The notes: generated from the letters alone by a model not told the origin. DNA of 64,000 nucleotides from Tatumella morbirosei (GCF_000757425.2 NZ_JPKR02000003.1:1116001-1180000); one strand, 5' to 3'; positions 47,189-57,256 are shown, numbered from the stretch's first letter. Translations and numbers: made by a program.

Positions 47189-48033
47189 TCAACCGTTCAG
47201 CGGGATAATTTCATATTTCCCTGAAAGTAGTGGTTTGCAGAGGATCTTGTAGCCATCAATATCATAACCGTCCCTGACCCCGTACAGTTCGCGTGCCCGG
47301 GTCAGGTTGTCGGCTTCTCCCAGCCATACCCAGTGATCGATCACCTGATACTTTTCACCTTCACGCAAGGCAATCCGCCCCGGCCATGGCCAGCAGACGA
47401 TTTTCAGTGAAGCGACTGCCTGCATTAACTGCGTTTGATGCTGCTCAGCAGAAATTACTCCGCAGCAGGCGCCCGAGCATTTACGCAAGGCGTGACGAAA
47501 ACAGGCCCGCCCCGGGGGATTTTTTTCAATTCCCAGTAAGCCGTAGCAGAGTGAATTCTGATCGGCTATCTCCTTCAGGGCCCCCAGTGCGCTATAACGG
47601 TTTTTAAACAGGCCGTAGATATCTTCCGCGCCGTCCATTTCCTGTGGGGTGAGAGCAATAACACTCACCCCCTGATCGGTCAGTTTCAGGGTGTGCAGCA
47701 GACGGGTCTTGCGTAATCTTTTGTTAAACAGTGGCTTTAACTGTTTAATCAGTTGAGCCTCGAGCAGCAATGCGCCTATTTCTCCGGCAGTCTGCTGATA
47801 ACGAATGTAACGGGTCTGACGCAACAGTTTTGCTTCATCAGTATTGCGGAAATGCGACAGTAGCCGTGCGCGCAGATTCACGCTTTTACCGATATACAGT
47901 GGCATGCTGTCACTTTCGCCATAAAAAAATAGACCCCGGGGGTCGCCGGGACATTTGCGGCCTCTTCGCGAAGATTATGGGGATAAACAAAAGGAATCGC
48001 TTCAGGTTGCCAGTCAGTCCGCCTGTTTCTCAT
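47189..48033 (-). pseudogene. cho: Cho, UvrC-like excinuclease, interrupted by a single-base frameshift
   Basis: Cho makes the 3' incision in nucleotide excision repair as an SOS-induced alternative to UvrC. The downstream frame (from 47905, MPLYIGKSVNLRARLLSHFR, then ACFRHALRKCSGACCG) matches E. coli Cho to its end. The N-terminal part, with the GVY of the GIY-YIG motif, is read from the ATG at 48033 in another frame. The switch falls in seven T (coding strand; 47923-47929). An eighth T would give TPGVYFFYGESDSMPLYIG and a 281-residue protein (E. coli 295). The run is U-UUU-UUU, slippery for minus-one shifts. Confidence 0.88.
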
Positions 48034-48206
48034 AAAATAAATAACCTCTGATACAGTGCTGCTATTTTAGTCAGTTATCCCGTAGATTGCATCAGGCGGA
48101 GTCCGAAGACACATCATAAGCTACAGCCACTGAAGGAAGAAAACGGGATTTTTCGGATAACAAACAGGGAGCAGACTGAGGAGCAAAATGTTCCGGCATT
48201 ATTACG

Positions 48207-48244
48207 CAGACCTGCACAGAAATTCCACTCTCTGTACAGGTCTG
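48207..48244 (-). terminator. Long hairpin after cydC
   Basis: 14-bp arms with one mismatch (48207-48220 and 48231-48244) begin 9 nt after the cydC stop. There is no T tract, so it may be a Rho-linked 3' end or an mRNA stabiliser. A 60-bp spacer to cho follows with nothing else visible. Confidence 0.45.
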
Positions 48245-48252
48245 ACGGTATA

Positions 48253-49896
48253 TCAGCCTTCCAGTACCAGCCGGCTGTCTGCCAGCACCAGTGGCTGAAT
48301 CTGGTGAGTGACCAGTAAGGTTGTTTTGCCTTTAACCAACTGTTGCAGAGAATGCAGTACCAGCCCGGTATTTGTGGCATCAAGCCCTTCAGTCGGTTCA
48401 TCCAACAGGATAACCGGAGCATCAGACAGGAACGCACGGGCAATGGCAATCCTACGAGCCTGCCCGCCCGACAAACGAGCACCTAATTCACCGACCAGCG
48501 TATCCAGGCCGTGAGGGAAAGCCCTGATTTCATCGGCCAGAGAAGCCTTAGCCAGAGCCTGCCACAGGGTATCGTCATCGGAGTCAGGGGCCACCATCCT
48601 TAGATTATCGCGTACTGAAGCATTAAACAGATAGGTTTTCTGGCCGACCACTGAGATGGTCTGCCGCAATACCTGATCTGATAACTCCCTGACGGGATAC
48701 CCGCCAATCGAAATCGTGCCCTGCTCACATTCCCAGAACCCCTGAATCAGGTTAAGGATGGTGGTTTTTCCGGCACCACTCGGGCCAAGCAGCGCCAGAC
48801 AGTGTCCTTCCGGCACCTTAAAGCTCATAGAGTCGAGTACAGCGGGTTTATCAGCTGCATAACGCATAGTGACTGCCGAGAAGGTCAGATCAAAGCGTTC
48901 CGGTTTATCACTGGAGGCCGGCAAACGAATGGCAGGAGTGAGTTCTGCCATGGCAAAGATACGGCGCGCGGCCTCGCGGGTCACGCCGAGGGCTGCAAAG
49001 GCAGCCGGTAATGCAACAACGGCCTCGGTACTGGCAAGCACCGCAAAGATCAGCATGACAAAATCGTTACCTGCCAGCGCACCGTTATGAGCGGCACTGA
49101 TTAACAGGATCAGCGTACAAAACATGCCAATCTGGCCTGCCAGTGCGGAAAGTGCATTACCCGCGGCAGCAATCCACGCCTGACGACGCTGCGCGGCAAT
49201 CAGTTGCTGAGACAGTCGGCTCAGGTGTTCAGTCTGGCGATTAACTGCCCCGGCTATCTGTAACTCACCAAGACCGCGGATTAAGTCTGTGGAGGCAACC
49301 TGCAAAGATGCTCTCAACCCTGTCACTGCGTTGCCCGAGGCCCGGGTCAGCGAAGCGACAACGACCGGAATCACCACACCAGCAACCAGCAGCATCAGTG
49401 CATCAATCCCTGCGACTGCCGGAGAAAACCAGAACAGTACGCATAAAATGGCGACTGAAGAGATCAGCGCGGCAATCGCCGGAGCCAGAATGCGCAGATA
49501 GAAATTATCCAGGCTGTCGATATCTGCTCTGAGTCGGGTCAGCAGATCACCGTCACGAAACTCCTGCAGTCTGGCAGGCGCCAGCGGTTCCAGGTGTTTA
49601 TAAAACCAGACACGCAGCACTGCCAGTAAACGCAGAGTTGCATCATGGGTAACCACCCGTTCCAGATAGCGGGCTAAGGTTCTCAGTACTGCCAGGCCGC
49701 GGATAGCGGCAGCAGGGGTAAAAAACTCCAGAGTCATTTTACCCACACCGGCCAGCGCCATCGAAGCGATAAACCAGCCGGAAAGCGCCAGCAGCGATAC
49801 GTTCGACAGAATAACAACCACTGACAGGAGTATGCCAATAGCCATCCGTGCCCGCCACGGACGGGCCAGTGCTAACAGATGACGTAATTCGTTCAT
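48253..49896 (-). CDS. cydC: CydC, half of the CydDC thiol/haem ABC transporter
   Basis: A 547-residue fused membrane-ATPase protein: six membrane helices in about 1-300, then an ABC domain with Walker A GPSGAGKTT, signature LSGGQARRIAIARAF and Walker B VILLDEPTEGLD. CydDC is needed to assemble cytochrome bd and exports reductants such as glutathione and cysteine. Its ATG overlaps the cydD stop by 4 nt. It is the last gene of the cydABDC operon. Confidence 0.94.
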   Translation of the reverse strand: MNELRHLLALARPWRARMAIGILLSVVVILSNVSLLALSGWFIASMALAGVGKMTLEFFTPAAAIRGLAVLRTLARYLERVVTHDATLRLLAVLRVWFYKHLEPLAPARLQEFRDGDLLTRLRADIDSLDNFYLRILAPAIAALISSVAILCVLFWFSPAVAGIDALMLLVAGVVIPVVVASLTRASGNAVTGLRASLQVASTDLIRGLGELQIAGAVNRQTEHLSRLSQQLIAAQRRQAWIAAAGNALSALAGQIGMFCTLILLISAAHNGALAGNDFVMLIFAVLASTEAVVALPAAFAALGVTREAARRIFAMAELTPAIRLPASSDKPERFDLTFSAVTMRYAADKPAVLDSMSFKVPEGHCLALLGPSGAGKTTILNLIQGFWECEQGTISIGGYPVRELSDQVLRQTISVVGQKTYLFNASVRDNLRMVAPDSDDDTLWQALAKASLADEIRAFPHGLDTLVGELGARLSGGQARRIAIARAFLSDAPVILLDEPTEGLDATNTGLVLHSLQQLVKGKTTLLVTHQIQPLVLADSRLVLEG

Positions 49897-51654
49897 TCTG
49901 TTGCTCCTTTCTGCAAACGTTCAAGTTCAGCCAACACTCCGCCGCTTTGCAGCAACTCAGCCGGAGTTCCGGATTCAATCACCCTACCCTGAGCCAGCAC
50001 CACCACCCTATCGGCCATCACAGCCACAGAGGTATCGTGTGTAATCACCAGCCGCGCAGAGTCCGGGAATGCTTTCACCAGGGCCGACATCATCTGATGT
50101 GCAGTATGGCTGTCAAGAGAGGACGTCGGTTCATCGAGGATCATTACCGGGGGTGCAGTGAGCAGGGCTCTTGCCATAGCCACACGTTGCACCTGGCCGC
50201 CGGACAATCCCTGGCCACCATCTCCAAGTTGAGTGGCATAACCCTCAGCGAATCCGTTGATGAATCCGTCAGCCTGTGCAAGCTGTGCCGCTTTCTTTAG
50301 CTCAGTGTCACTGGCCTGTGGATGGGCGAGGCAGATATTATCGGCAATCGAGCCCGCAAACAGTGTCGGCCGTTGCGGTAACCAGCCAATCTGTTTCTGC
50401 CACTCCGGCAGATCCAGTTGAGAAAGATCCACACCGTCGATCAAAATCTTTCCGCGGTTCGGACTGATAAACCGCAGTAATAGTCTGGCCAGCGTGGTTT
50501 TACCTGCCCCACTCGACCCGACGACTGCCAGTGTTTCGCCACGACGTAATGTGAATGAAATATCTTCGATACCGCCGCCTTCCGGATGCTGATAACCCAG
50601 ATTTTCCACCCGAATTTCCTGTGGTTCAACAACGGACAATGCCTGAGCCGCAGTCTGTTCCGGCAGTTCGGTGTTAAGAATATGCAACAGGCCTTCTGTG
50701 GCACCGATGGCATCCATACGTGCATGATAATGGGCCCCCAGATCGCGCAGAGGTCTGAAAAATTCGGGGGCAAGTAACAGAGCAAATAAACCTGGTAAAA
50801 AGGCCAGATCGCCGTAATAGAGTCGGAAACCGACATAAACGGCCACCATGGCTGTGCTGATCGTGGCTAGAAATTCCAGTACCAGCGAGGACAAGAATGC
50901 AACACGCAATACCTTCATCGTGGTCTGACGATAATTTTCTGAGATTGCCGCAATAATTTCAGCCTGCCGACGGGCAGCATTTGTCTGACGCAACGTGGTC
51001 AGTCCGGCAATCACATCAAAAAACGTGGGCGCTCATCAGGCTAAGCTTACGCCACTGTTTGAGACTGATTTTTTCTGCACCTTTGCCGACAATAATCATG
51101 AAGATCGGTATCAGTGGCGCGGTGATCAACATAATCAGCCCGGACACCCAGTCCGACGGAAACAATGCGACCAGGATCGCTAACGGAACGACACCGATAA
51201 TAATTTTCTGTGGCAGGAAAGCAGAGAAGTAAGTTTCGATAGCATCAACACCTTCACCCAGCGTACTGGCGATACTGCCGGTACGTTGTTGCTGGCTCCA
51301 GGAAGGTCCAAGAGCTGAAATACGTTCAAGTAAGGTGGAGCGGAGAGTCTGACGGATACGTGCGGCGCTTTCAAACGCAAAACCCTGGCGTAACAGTTCC
51401 AGACCAGCACGCAGTAACATCACCAGCGGCAGTAACCAGAGTGCCGGGAATAACCCCGACAGCTCTTTGCCACCAATAACCACACTGTCAATCAGCCATG
51501 CCAGTAACCAGCACTGGGCAATCATCATTACCGCATTCAGGGTAGCCATAACGACTGACAGGGAAAAGAGCGCACCAGCCTGGCGACGCTGGCTTGAAAG
51601 CCAGCGTTCTGCCAGGCGAGCGGCCGCTCCACTGAGGGGTGGGCGAGACGACAT
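49893..51654 (-). pseudogene. cydD: CydD, interrupted by a single-base frameshift
   Basis: The first frame (ATG 51654) encodes the N-terminal membrane region to ISLKQWRKLSLMSAHVF and then stops. The second frame continues with VIAGLTTLRQTNAARRQAEI and the ABC domain (Walker A GSSGAGKTTL, signature LSGGQVQRVAMARALL, Walker B PPVMILDEPTSS) to 49893. The break falls in six T (51018-51023). With five T the text would read SAHVFDVIAGL and give 586 residues (E. coli CydD 588). Flanking cydA, cydB and cydC are intact, so a sequencing error is the simplest reading, but a real lesion would abolish cytochrome bd assembly by this transporter. Confidence 0.88.
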
Positions 51655-51660
51655 ATAAGA

Positions 51661-52707
51661 TTAGTGTCCGTGACCGACCAGTTTAGAGATACGACCGCGG
51701 AATACCCAGATCTGGTACCAGTTATACATCAGCATGACCGGAACAAATCCACCCATGGTCAGAGTGAATGTAATCAGGGAAACCTGCGGGGTCGCACCGG
51801 CCCAAATGGTCCATGTGTTAGGAACAATCCATGGGAACATGGTGAGAAGCATACCGAAACCAAGGATCAGCGCAGCGGCATTAAACCACAGGATAGCAGC
51901 AAAATCTTTGTCTTTCAGCGTATCACGACGTACCTGTTCAATACAGAACAGCGCTATCAGGCCAAACAGTCCCCAAATCCAGAAGTGCGGACCAAACCAT
52001 TTAGCACGGGCCCAGTCAAAGTCGAATGCGCTCCAGACCCAGGTGACCACAACCGCAATAATCGCTAACCAGAAAGTTACCGCCGTCCAGCGGGCTGCAA
52101 TCTGACGCAAAGGTTCACTCTTTTCAAAACGCGCGCGGACAAACAGCACACCAGCAAGAACCATGGCAATACAGGAAGCAACACCGGTCCAAATTGAGAA
52201 AGGCGTAATAAAGTTAAACGCCCCACCCGCATAGTGCGGAACACCCTGTGCCGGATTATCCAGAGCAAAGCCCTGCAGTACAGCACCCACGCTCATGCCA
52301 CCGAAGAAGGTCACCGTCAGGCTGGAAATCCCAAACACGCCGTCAGAAAATTTCTGCCAGAAGGGTGAAGCCAGATGACGAAACTCCAGGGCTACGGCAC
52401 GGGACATAATGCCCCACAATACCAGTGCCATAGGCACCATCAGGTAACTAAACGCAGAACCGTAAACAAACGGGAAGGTACCAAACATAATACCACCCGC
52501 AACAATCAGCCAGGTTTCGTTAGCATCCCAGGTACCAGCCATTGCCGCCATGATAGCACCGCGTTCGTGATGATCTCTGACGAACAGCGAGAAAATCCCT
52601 GCACCAAGGTCTGCACCATCCAACGCAATGTATAACAGTACGCTGATACCAAAAGCCAGCCACCAGGCAATAATCAAAAAATGCTGGGTATGATTTAGCA
52701 TATCCAT
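51661..52707 (-). CDS. cydB: Cytochrome bd ubiquinol oxidase subunit II
   Basis: A 348-residue membrane protein with about nine helices and the CydB motifs WWLAFGISVLLYIALDGADLGAG, GTWDANETWLIVAGG and SRAVALEFRH. It partners CydA in the quinol oxidase. The ribosome binding site is GGAGAG. Gaps to cydA (16 nt) and cydD (6 nt) show a single operon. No cydX-type small gene fits in these gaps. Confidence 0.95.
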   Translation of the reverse strand: MDMLNHTQHFLIIAWWLAFGISVLLYIALDGADLGAGIFSLFVRDHHERGAIMAAMAGTWDANETWLIVAGGIMFGTFPFVYGSAFSYLMVPMALVLWGIMSRAVALEFRHLASPFWQKFSDGVFGISSLTVTFFGGMSVGAVLQGFALDNPAQGVPHYAGGAFNFITPFSIWTGVASCIAMVLAGVLFVRARFEKSEPLRQIAARWTAVTFWLAIIAVVVTWVWSAFDFDWARAKWFGPHFWIWGLFGLIALFCIEQVRRDTLKDKDFAAILWFNAAALILGFGMLLTMFPWIVPNTWTIWAGATPQVSLITFTLTMGGFVPVMLMYNWYQIWVFRGRISKLVGHGH

Positions 52708-52723
52708 GTGTGTTCTCTCCGTA

Positions 52724-54169
52724 TCAGACCGGTCTTATGTATTCAGGATGGTCAGCGTGCTCTTCGCCTTCCGGAAGATCCAGTTGACCAAGATGCTCAT
52801 GACCTTCACCAGGGATTTTGCTGGATAAATCAGGCCCCATGCGAACGACTTTCGCGAGGAACCAGATTGTCCCGGTGACAACCGCTGATTCGAAAATTGC
52901 AAAACCAACAAACCAGAAAATTGCCAGGCCTGTCGTCATTGCACTCATACCATCTTCAGTACGCATTAGTCCGTAAACGATCCATGGTTGACGACCAATT
53001 TCACGCGTCCACCAGCCGGCAATCACTGCAATATACGGCAGTACAACCATAGCCACGGCAATCATCAGGAACCACTTATTAGACGATGCAGTTTCCGGAG
53101 TCATACGACGACGAGCGATTAACCAGACACCCCACAGGCTCACCAGCAGAAGTGCACCACCTGCTCCGGCCATCGCACGGAAAGCATAGAACGGCAGGAC
53201 CACGGGCGGCTGTTCGTCTTTAGGGAAGCTGTTAAGACCACGAACCGGACCGTTCCACGTTTTGGTTTCAATCAGGCTCAGACCATGTGGAATAGAAATG
53301 GACCACGCCAGACCCGTACCTTCTTTGTTCGGCCAGCCGATAATGTTCCAGGCATTGTTAACATTGCCCTGAGCATCATAAGCATCATACTGACCTTCCA
53401 TTGCTGCCAACGCCGCAGGCTTGTTCTCCAGGGTGTTCTCACCCAAAACATCACCCATGTAGACCTGGGCTGCAGCAACTACGGCCAGCGCAACCAGTGA
53501 ATATTTCAAAGGACGAAGGAAAATATCTACATTGCGACGTTTGAGGACGAACCATGCACAGACAGCCACCACAAAAGTTAATGACAGCTCAAAGCTCGCC
53601 AGTAACATGTGCGGGAAGGCAGAGCGAACGTTAGCATTGAACAGTGCAGCAACCCAGTCAGTCACGACAAAAATGCCGTTTTTCAACTGAACACCGGTCG
53701 GTGTCTGCATCCAGGAGTTCGCGACCAGAATCCACATGGCCGAAAGAGTTGAGGAGAGAGCAACGTTAAAGGTCGCAAACAGGTGCATTTTGCGACTGAT
53801 TTTACCCCAGCCAAAAATCATCAAGCCGATGAATCCGGCTTCATACATAAAGGCAGTAATGGTTTCGTATCCTAACACCTGACCAAAAAAAGGTCCGGCA
53901 GCCTGTGAGAAGCGGCCGTAAAGGATACCAAACGCCATTTCCATAGTGACCCCGGTAGCCACACCGGCACCAAAGTTCACGATAAACAGCTTTTCAAAGA
54001 AACGACAAATGCGATACCACTTCTCATCATTGTTCCTGACCCACATTGCTTCCGCGATGAAAAGCAACAAGGCCAGACCGATGGTCAGTGGCGGATAGAT
54101 GATATGAATTGATGAGATTAGCGCGAAGTCAATCCGCGTAATCAGCGATGTGAGATCATTGCTTAACAT
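52724..54169 (-). CDS. cydA: Cytochrome bd ubiquinol oxidase subunit I, short Q-loop (CIO-like) type
   Basis: A 481-residue protein with nine or so helices. Haem-ligand regions are present: His in SSIHIIYPP, His in FPHMLLASFELS and the GWWTREIGRQPW motif. It is about 40 residues shorter than E. coli CydA (522). The N-terminal PLTIGLALLLFIAEAMWV and the short quinol loop resemble the cyanide-insensitive oxidase (CioA/AppC) branch. Reduction of O2 to water with ubiquinol gives a high-affinity terminal oxidase. Together with the following cydB-cydD-cydC it forms one operon. Confidence 0.93.
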   Translation of the reverse strand: MLSNDLTSLITRIDFALISSIHIIYPPLTIGLALLLFIAEAMWVRNNDEKWYRICRFFEKLFIVNFGAGVATGVTMEMAFGILYGRFSQAAGPFFGQVLGYETITAFMYEAGFIGLMIFGWGKISRKMHLFATFNVALSSTLSAMWILVANSWMQTPTGVQLKNGIFVVTDWVAALFNANVRSAFPHMLLASFELSLTFVVAVCAWFVLKRRNVDIFLRPLKYSLVALAVVAAAQVYMGDVLGENTLENKPAALAAMEGQYDAYDAQGNVNNAWNIIGWPNKEGTGLAWSISIPHGLSLIETKTWNGPVRGLNSFPKDEQPPVVLPFYAFRAMAGAGGALLLVSLWGVWLIARRRMTPETASSNKWFLMIAVAMVVLPYIAVIAGWWTREIGRQPWIVYGLMRTEDGMSAMTTGLAIFWFVGFAIFESAVVTGTIWFLAKVVRMGPDLSSKIPGEGHEHLGQLDLPEGEEHADHPEYIRPV

Positions 54170-55076
54170 TGCTATCTTCTTTTGTATTAAGTGACCGTAT
54201 TAGCCCACGACACCCAGGTGCCTTGTCTCTTACCAGGCAGGTAGATTGATAAGAGATGAGACAGGAAGAGTAGAATCAGGTGTCGCACCATCCTTTCCTC
54301 TAAACGTCATACTGTTTCTATAGCACATATCTCTGCTTTCCACCGGAAAGAAGAACAAAAAATCGCCACCACGTCCATTTCCTCGCAGAGATGAACCTGT
54401 CACATCACTCACTACGGAGCTTTTGTCGGCAAAGCTTATTTGATAAGCGCTATGCAGTATTGACGACAAGCAAATTACTGCAGAATCTGAATTTGTTTAT
54501 ATAGAGATATACCCAGATTTTCGAGACGCAAATATTGTCATAAAAGAGCACAATACTGGTTTCTGTGTAGTCCGAATGAGTCCCAGTATATTCCTCTGCA
54601 CCCGGATCTTGTCAAGAAAAATGTAGGTAAACCGCTTTTTTGTTGCACGGTGTATTATATTCATTCACACCGCACAAAATATTCCCCACTCAATAATGCA
54701 ATTGTAACCAAACGAAAATTAATTTTTAATCTACTGCTATTTAAACATCGCCTCACGGTCACAAACCGATGAATTAATTTTTATTTAAACCATTTAAATC
54801 AGATAGTTACAAAACCACTCTCAGTGCACTAGCACATATCGTTAACTATTTATATATTCAGTTAAGAATACAATTCTGGATCAGATAATATTTTCAATAA
54901 CCTACAGGTAATATAAAAACAGATTATGATCAAAATAAAACTTCAATTAAGTTATCAGTAGATAAACATAAAATACATCTGGATCGATATTTTATAACTT
55001 AAATAACCTTTCATTAACATGATAAAGATGAGAATAAGAACAATTACCATTTGTATGCATAATATAATTTTATTAA

Positions 55077-55415
55077 ATTCAGCAAATTTTCATTTCCCTG
55101 GCTTCAGTATTTCTGGTGACCTCTGAAGCTTTTTCAGCTGCCCGGGACCCGGCGTTTTGGATGTCAGCATCGATACACCCGCCAGGACTGCAAAATGCCC
55201 TAAACCTGGTCGCTTGTTTAATCTCCTTTGCTGCTGTAGCAAAACGGAAGCAGGCAACCACCGATTGCAGAATGTCAGGCCAGGAGACGGTGAACGGAAT
55301 TCATGAACGCCCTCATTCTCCCCTCCCCGTCTGTCGTTGTGTCAGAACTCAGGCACACCAATCCCCGACGTTCATCAAAGTGGCTGAGCACAGAAAGAAG
55401 CTTCATTACCCCTGA
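55077..55415 (+). pseudogene. Protein-like remnant in the AT-rich region
   Basis: A plus-strand frame ending at 55415 reads like genuine protein (TSEAFSAARDPAFWMSASIH, then QSPTFIKVAEHRKKL) but has no ATG and no convincing ribosome binding site. The only candidate start is a GTG at 55116, giving 99 residues. Its base composition is higher in GC than the flanks. It recalls the small, poorly characterised frames of prophage and satellite elements, but I cannot name a family. Probably a remnant. Confidence 0.35.
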
Positions 55416-55572
55416 GCTTTGCAGAAGCGTAAAGTGCGGGTAGGTAGGAAATTTCCGCCCATCGGTGGAAGCAGATTAATTAATACAAAAATCATATTTA
55501 ACAACATACAACAACTGTGTTTAATTACTGTTCAATAACTTAAAAATGATGATAGCCCACTAATTTTTGACA

Positions 55573-55602
55573 GCCAGTGATGCAAACACTGGCCTTTTTT
55601 TT
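55573..55602 (+). terminator. Strong orphan intrinsic terminator
   Basis: GCCAGTG (55573-55579) and CACTGGC (55587-55593) with a 7-nt loop, followed by C and eight T. It is a textbook plus-strand terminator. No plus-strand gene ends within the preceding kilobase apart from the doubtful frame ending at 55415, so it may end a small RNA. Confidence 0.85.
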
Positions 55603-55925
55603 ACCTTGAGGTGAAAAAATCATTATTTTTCAAGTTATTAATCAAAATCAAATTCCCATACTCACCAGAACACGCCCTCTCCAATCTCCTCGACAGGTGG
55701 ATTTTCCGCCAGATGTCCTGGTGCCTGCATATGGATATAAAGAATTAAAATCACCTTGGATATATCATTTAAATATTAACAGACTATATACCGTTTGACA
55801 GGAGTCGGATTTTATTCCTGACCGGGTTACACTCTATCGGCTAAATAATTCTTAGTCCGGAATATTCATTAATAACGGTGAGTAACAATGTATATTTCGG
55901 CAGGTAATTTCCAGGGCGAGGTGCG

Positions 55926-56183
55926 ATGATAATGTTTAATAATAAAAAAACCCGTCACTTTATTAGTGGCGTGGTGGTAGTGGCTTTAATCGTTGGTGTC
56001 ATTATGACACGGGCGATTATCGGTGGTGTTATCGATGAATATCATATTCCCTTCAGTCAGTGGCCTGCCGATCTGTATCTGACACAGTGTTTTATGATTG
56101 TCATCTACACTGCGGTGTTCACTGGCCTGCTTTCCATTCCGCTCTGGTACTTTTTCCTGGGCGAAAGTGATGATAAAAACTAA
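55926..56183 (+). CDS. Small inner-membrane protein, DUF2534-like
   Basis: An 85-residue protein with two membrane helices (about 11-32 and 53-75) and the stretch RAIIGGVIDEYHIPFSQWP between them, which resembles the DUF2534 family of enterobacterial inner-membrane proteins. The GAGGTG site precedes the ATG at 55926. It runs convergently to the AraC-type gene, 24 bp away. Function unknown. Confidence 0.7.
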   Translation: MIMFNNKKTRHFISGVVVVALIVGVIMTRAIIGGVIDEYHIPFSQWPADLYLTQCFMIVIYTAVFTGLLSIPLWYFFLGESDDKN

Positions 56184-56207
56184 GACTTATCTGCAACAGA
56201 CACGGCT

Positions 56208-57074
56208 CTATGGCCGTGCCTGACGATAGACTGACGGGCTCTGACCAAAGTGAGCACGAAACCGGTTACTGAAATGGCTCAGAGAGGAAAAACCGCATTC
56301 CTCCGCAATAGCCGTCAGTGACAACGGAGTATTCAGAAGTAACTGCTCTGCCGTGTTCATCCGTTTGATCATCACATATTGATGTGGCGACTGACCGGTA
56401 CTCTGACGAAACATCCGCGCAAAATGATAATCACTTAATGACGCCTCTGCGGCCAGTTCTGCCAGAGTTAAAGGTGAACTTAACTGTGAGGTAATAAATT
56501 CATCCACCCTTTTCAGTACCCTTGGTGCCAGCCCACCCCGTACTTTTGGCAATTTCCAGTTAACGGTACTGTATTGTTGCACTAAACTCGTCATTAATAA
56601 TGTGGTGGCAGTACTCAGCATCAGATGATTCGCCGGTTGTTGCCAGTCACAACTGAGCAAAAAGTGGCGATACAGCTGAGTAATTCGTGGATCTTCAGCG
56701 AAAACCTGTTCATCCAGCGAAATCATCTGCGGGCTGCGATCCCAAATTTTACCCGCCAGTTTCATCAAATGCTGTTCGGTGCAATAAAGATGAACAAACG
56801 AAAGTCTTGCGCGGACATCCCAGCATGACTCACTGTGAGCGGGCATCAGGCAGAAACGATCGGGTCCACCGCCATTACGCCAGCCATACGGAGTTTTATG
56901 CCAGGTATCGTAGCCATCGGCAATATACAAACTGAGAGTATGGTGATCACTCAGATTTGTCACCATGTCCTGACAGTTGAACCACGACGCTAACTGTATG
57001 CCACTGTCGAGCGTAACTGCTTCACGTAATTTTGTCTTGTGCCTTCGTAAAATATCAAAAGTCTGATAAGACAT
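56208..57074 (-). CDS. AraC-family transcriptional regulator
   Basis: A 288-residue protein with a cupin-like N-terminal sensor (about 20-160, less conserved) and two C-terminal helix-turn-helices (about 190-285, TLAELAAEASLSDYHFARMFRQ and SLTAIAEECGFSSLSHFSNRFR). It is divergent from the EamA exporter gene across a 182-bp spacer, so it probably controls that exporter. Inducer unknown. Confidence 0.88.
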   Translation of the reverse strand: MSYQTFDILRRHKTKLREAVTLDSGIQLASWFNCQDMVTNLSDHHTLSLYIADGYDTWHKTPYGWRNGGGPDRFCLMPAHSESCWDVRARLSFVHLYCTEQHLMKLAGKIWDRSPQMISLDEQVFAEDPRITQLYRHFLLSCDWQQPANHLMLSTATTLLMTSLVQQYSTVNWKLPKVRGGLAPRVLKRVDEFITSQLSSPLTLAELAAEASLSDYHFARMFRQSTGQSPHQYVMIKRMNTAEQLLLNTPLSLTAIAEECGFSSLSHFSNRFRAHFGQSPSVYRQARP

Positions 57075-57256
57075 CGTTTCTCCGGTCCTCCTCTGCCACT
57101 TTCTCAGTGTAATCGGCTGTCTTACCCGCTGCCAGTGTTGACTCTGTTAAGACAAAGAAAACCGCAGGATTATGCAAACTGGCCGCAAACCTGTATCAAC
57201 GGTTCCCTCAGTACCTCGCCATAATGGCAGTTTAGCGTGGGGAGGGGAAAGACCAG

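Larger units (their letters stand above)
54170..55925. other. Gene-poor, largely AT-rich region upstream of cydA
   Basis: The largest stretch without a supported gene. 54170-54480 should hold the cydA promoter, but no FNR or ArcA site is clear. 54480-55080 and 55480-55920 are strongly AT-rich. Between them a GC-richer block (55080-55440) carries a protein-like frame described separately, and a strong plus-strand terminator sits at 55573. This pattern would fit a decayed mobile or prophage fragment and a small RNA gene. Confidence 0.5.

Noticed and set aside
54170-54480. FNR or ArcA boxes upstream of cydA
   Set aside because: TTGAT half-sites occur (for example near 54246 and 54439), but the second half of the palindrome is missing in each.
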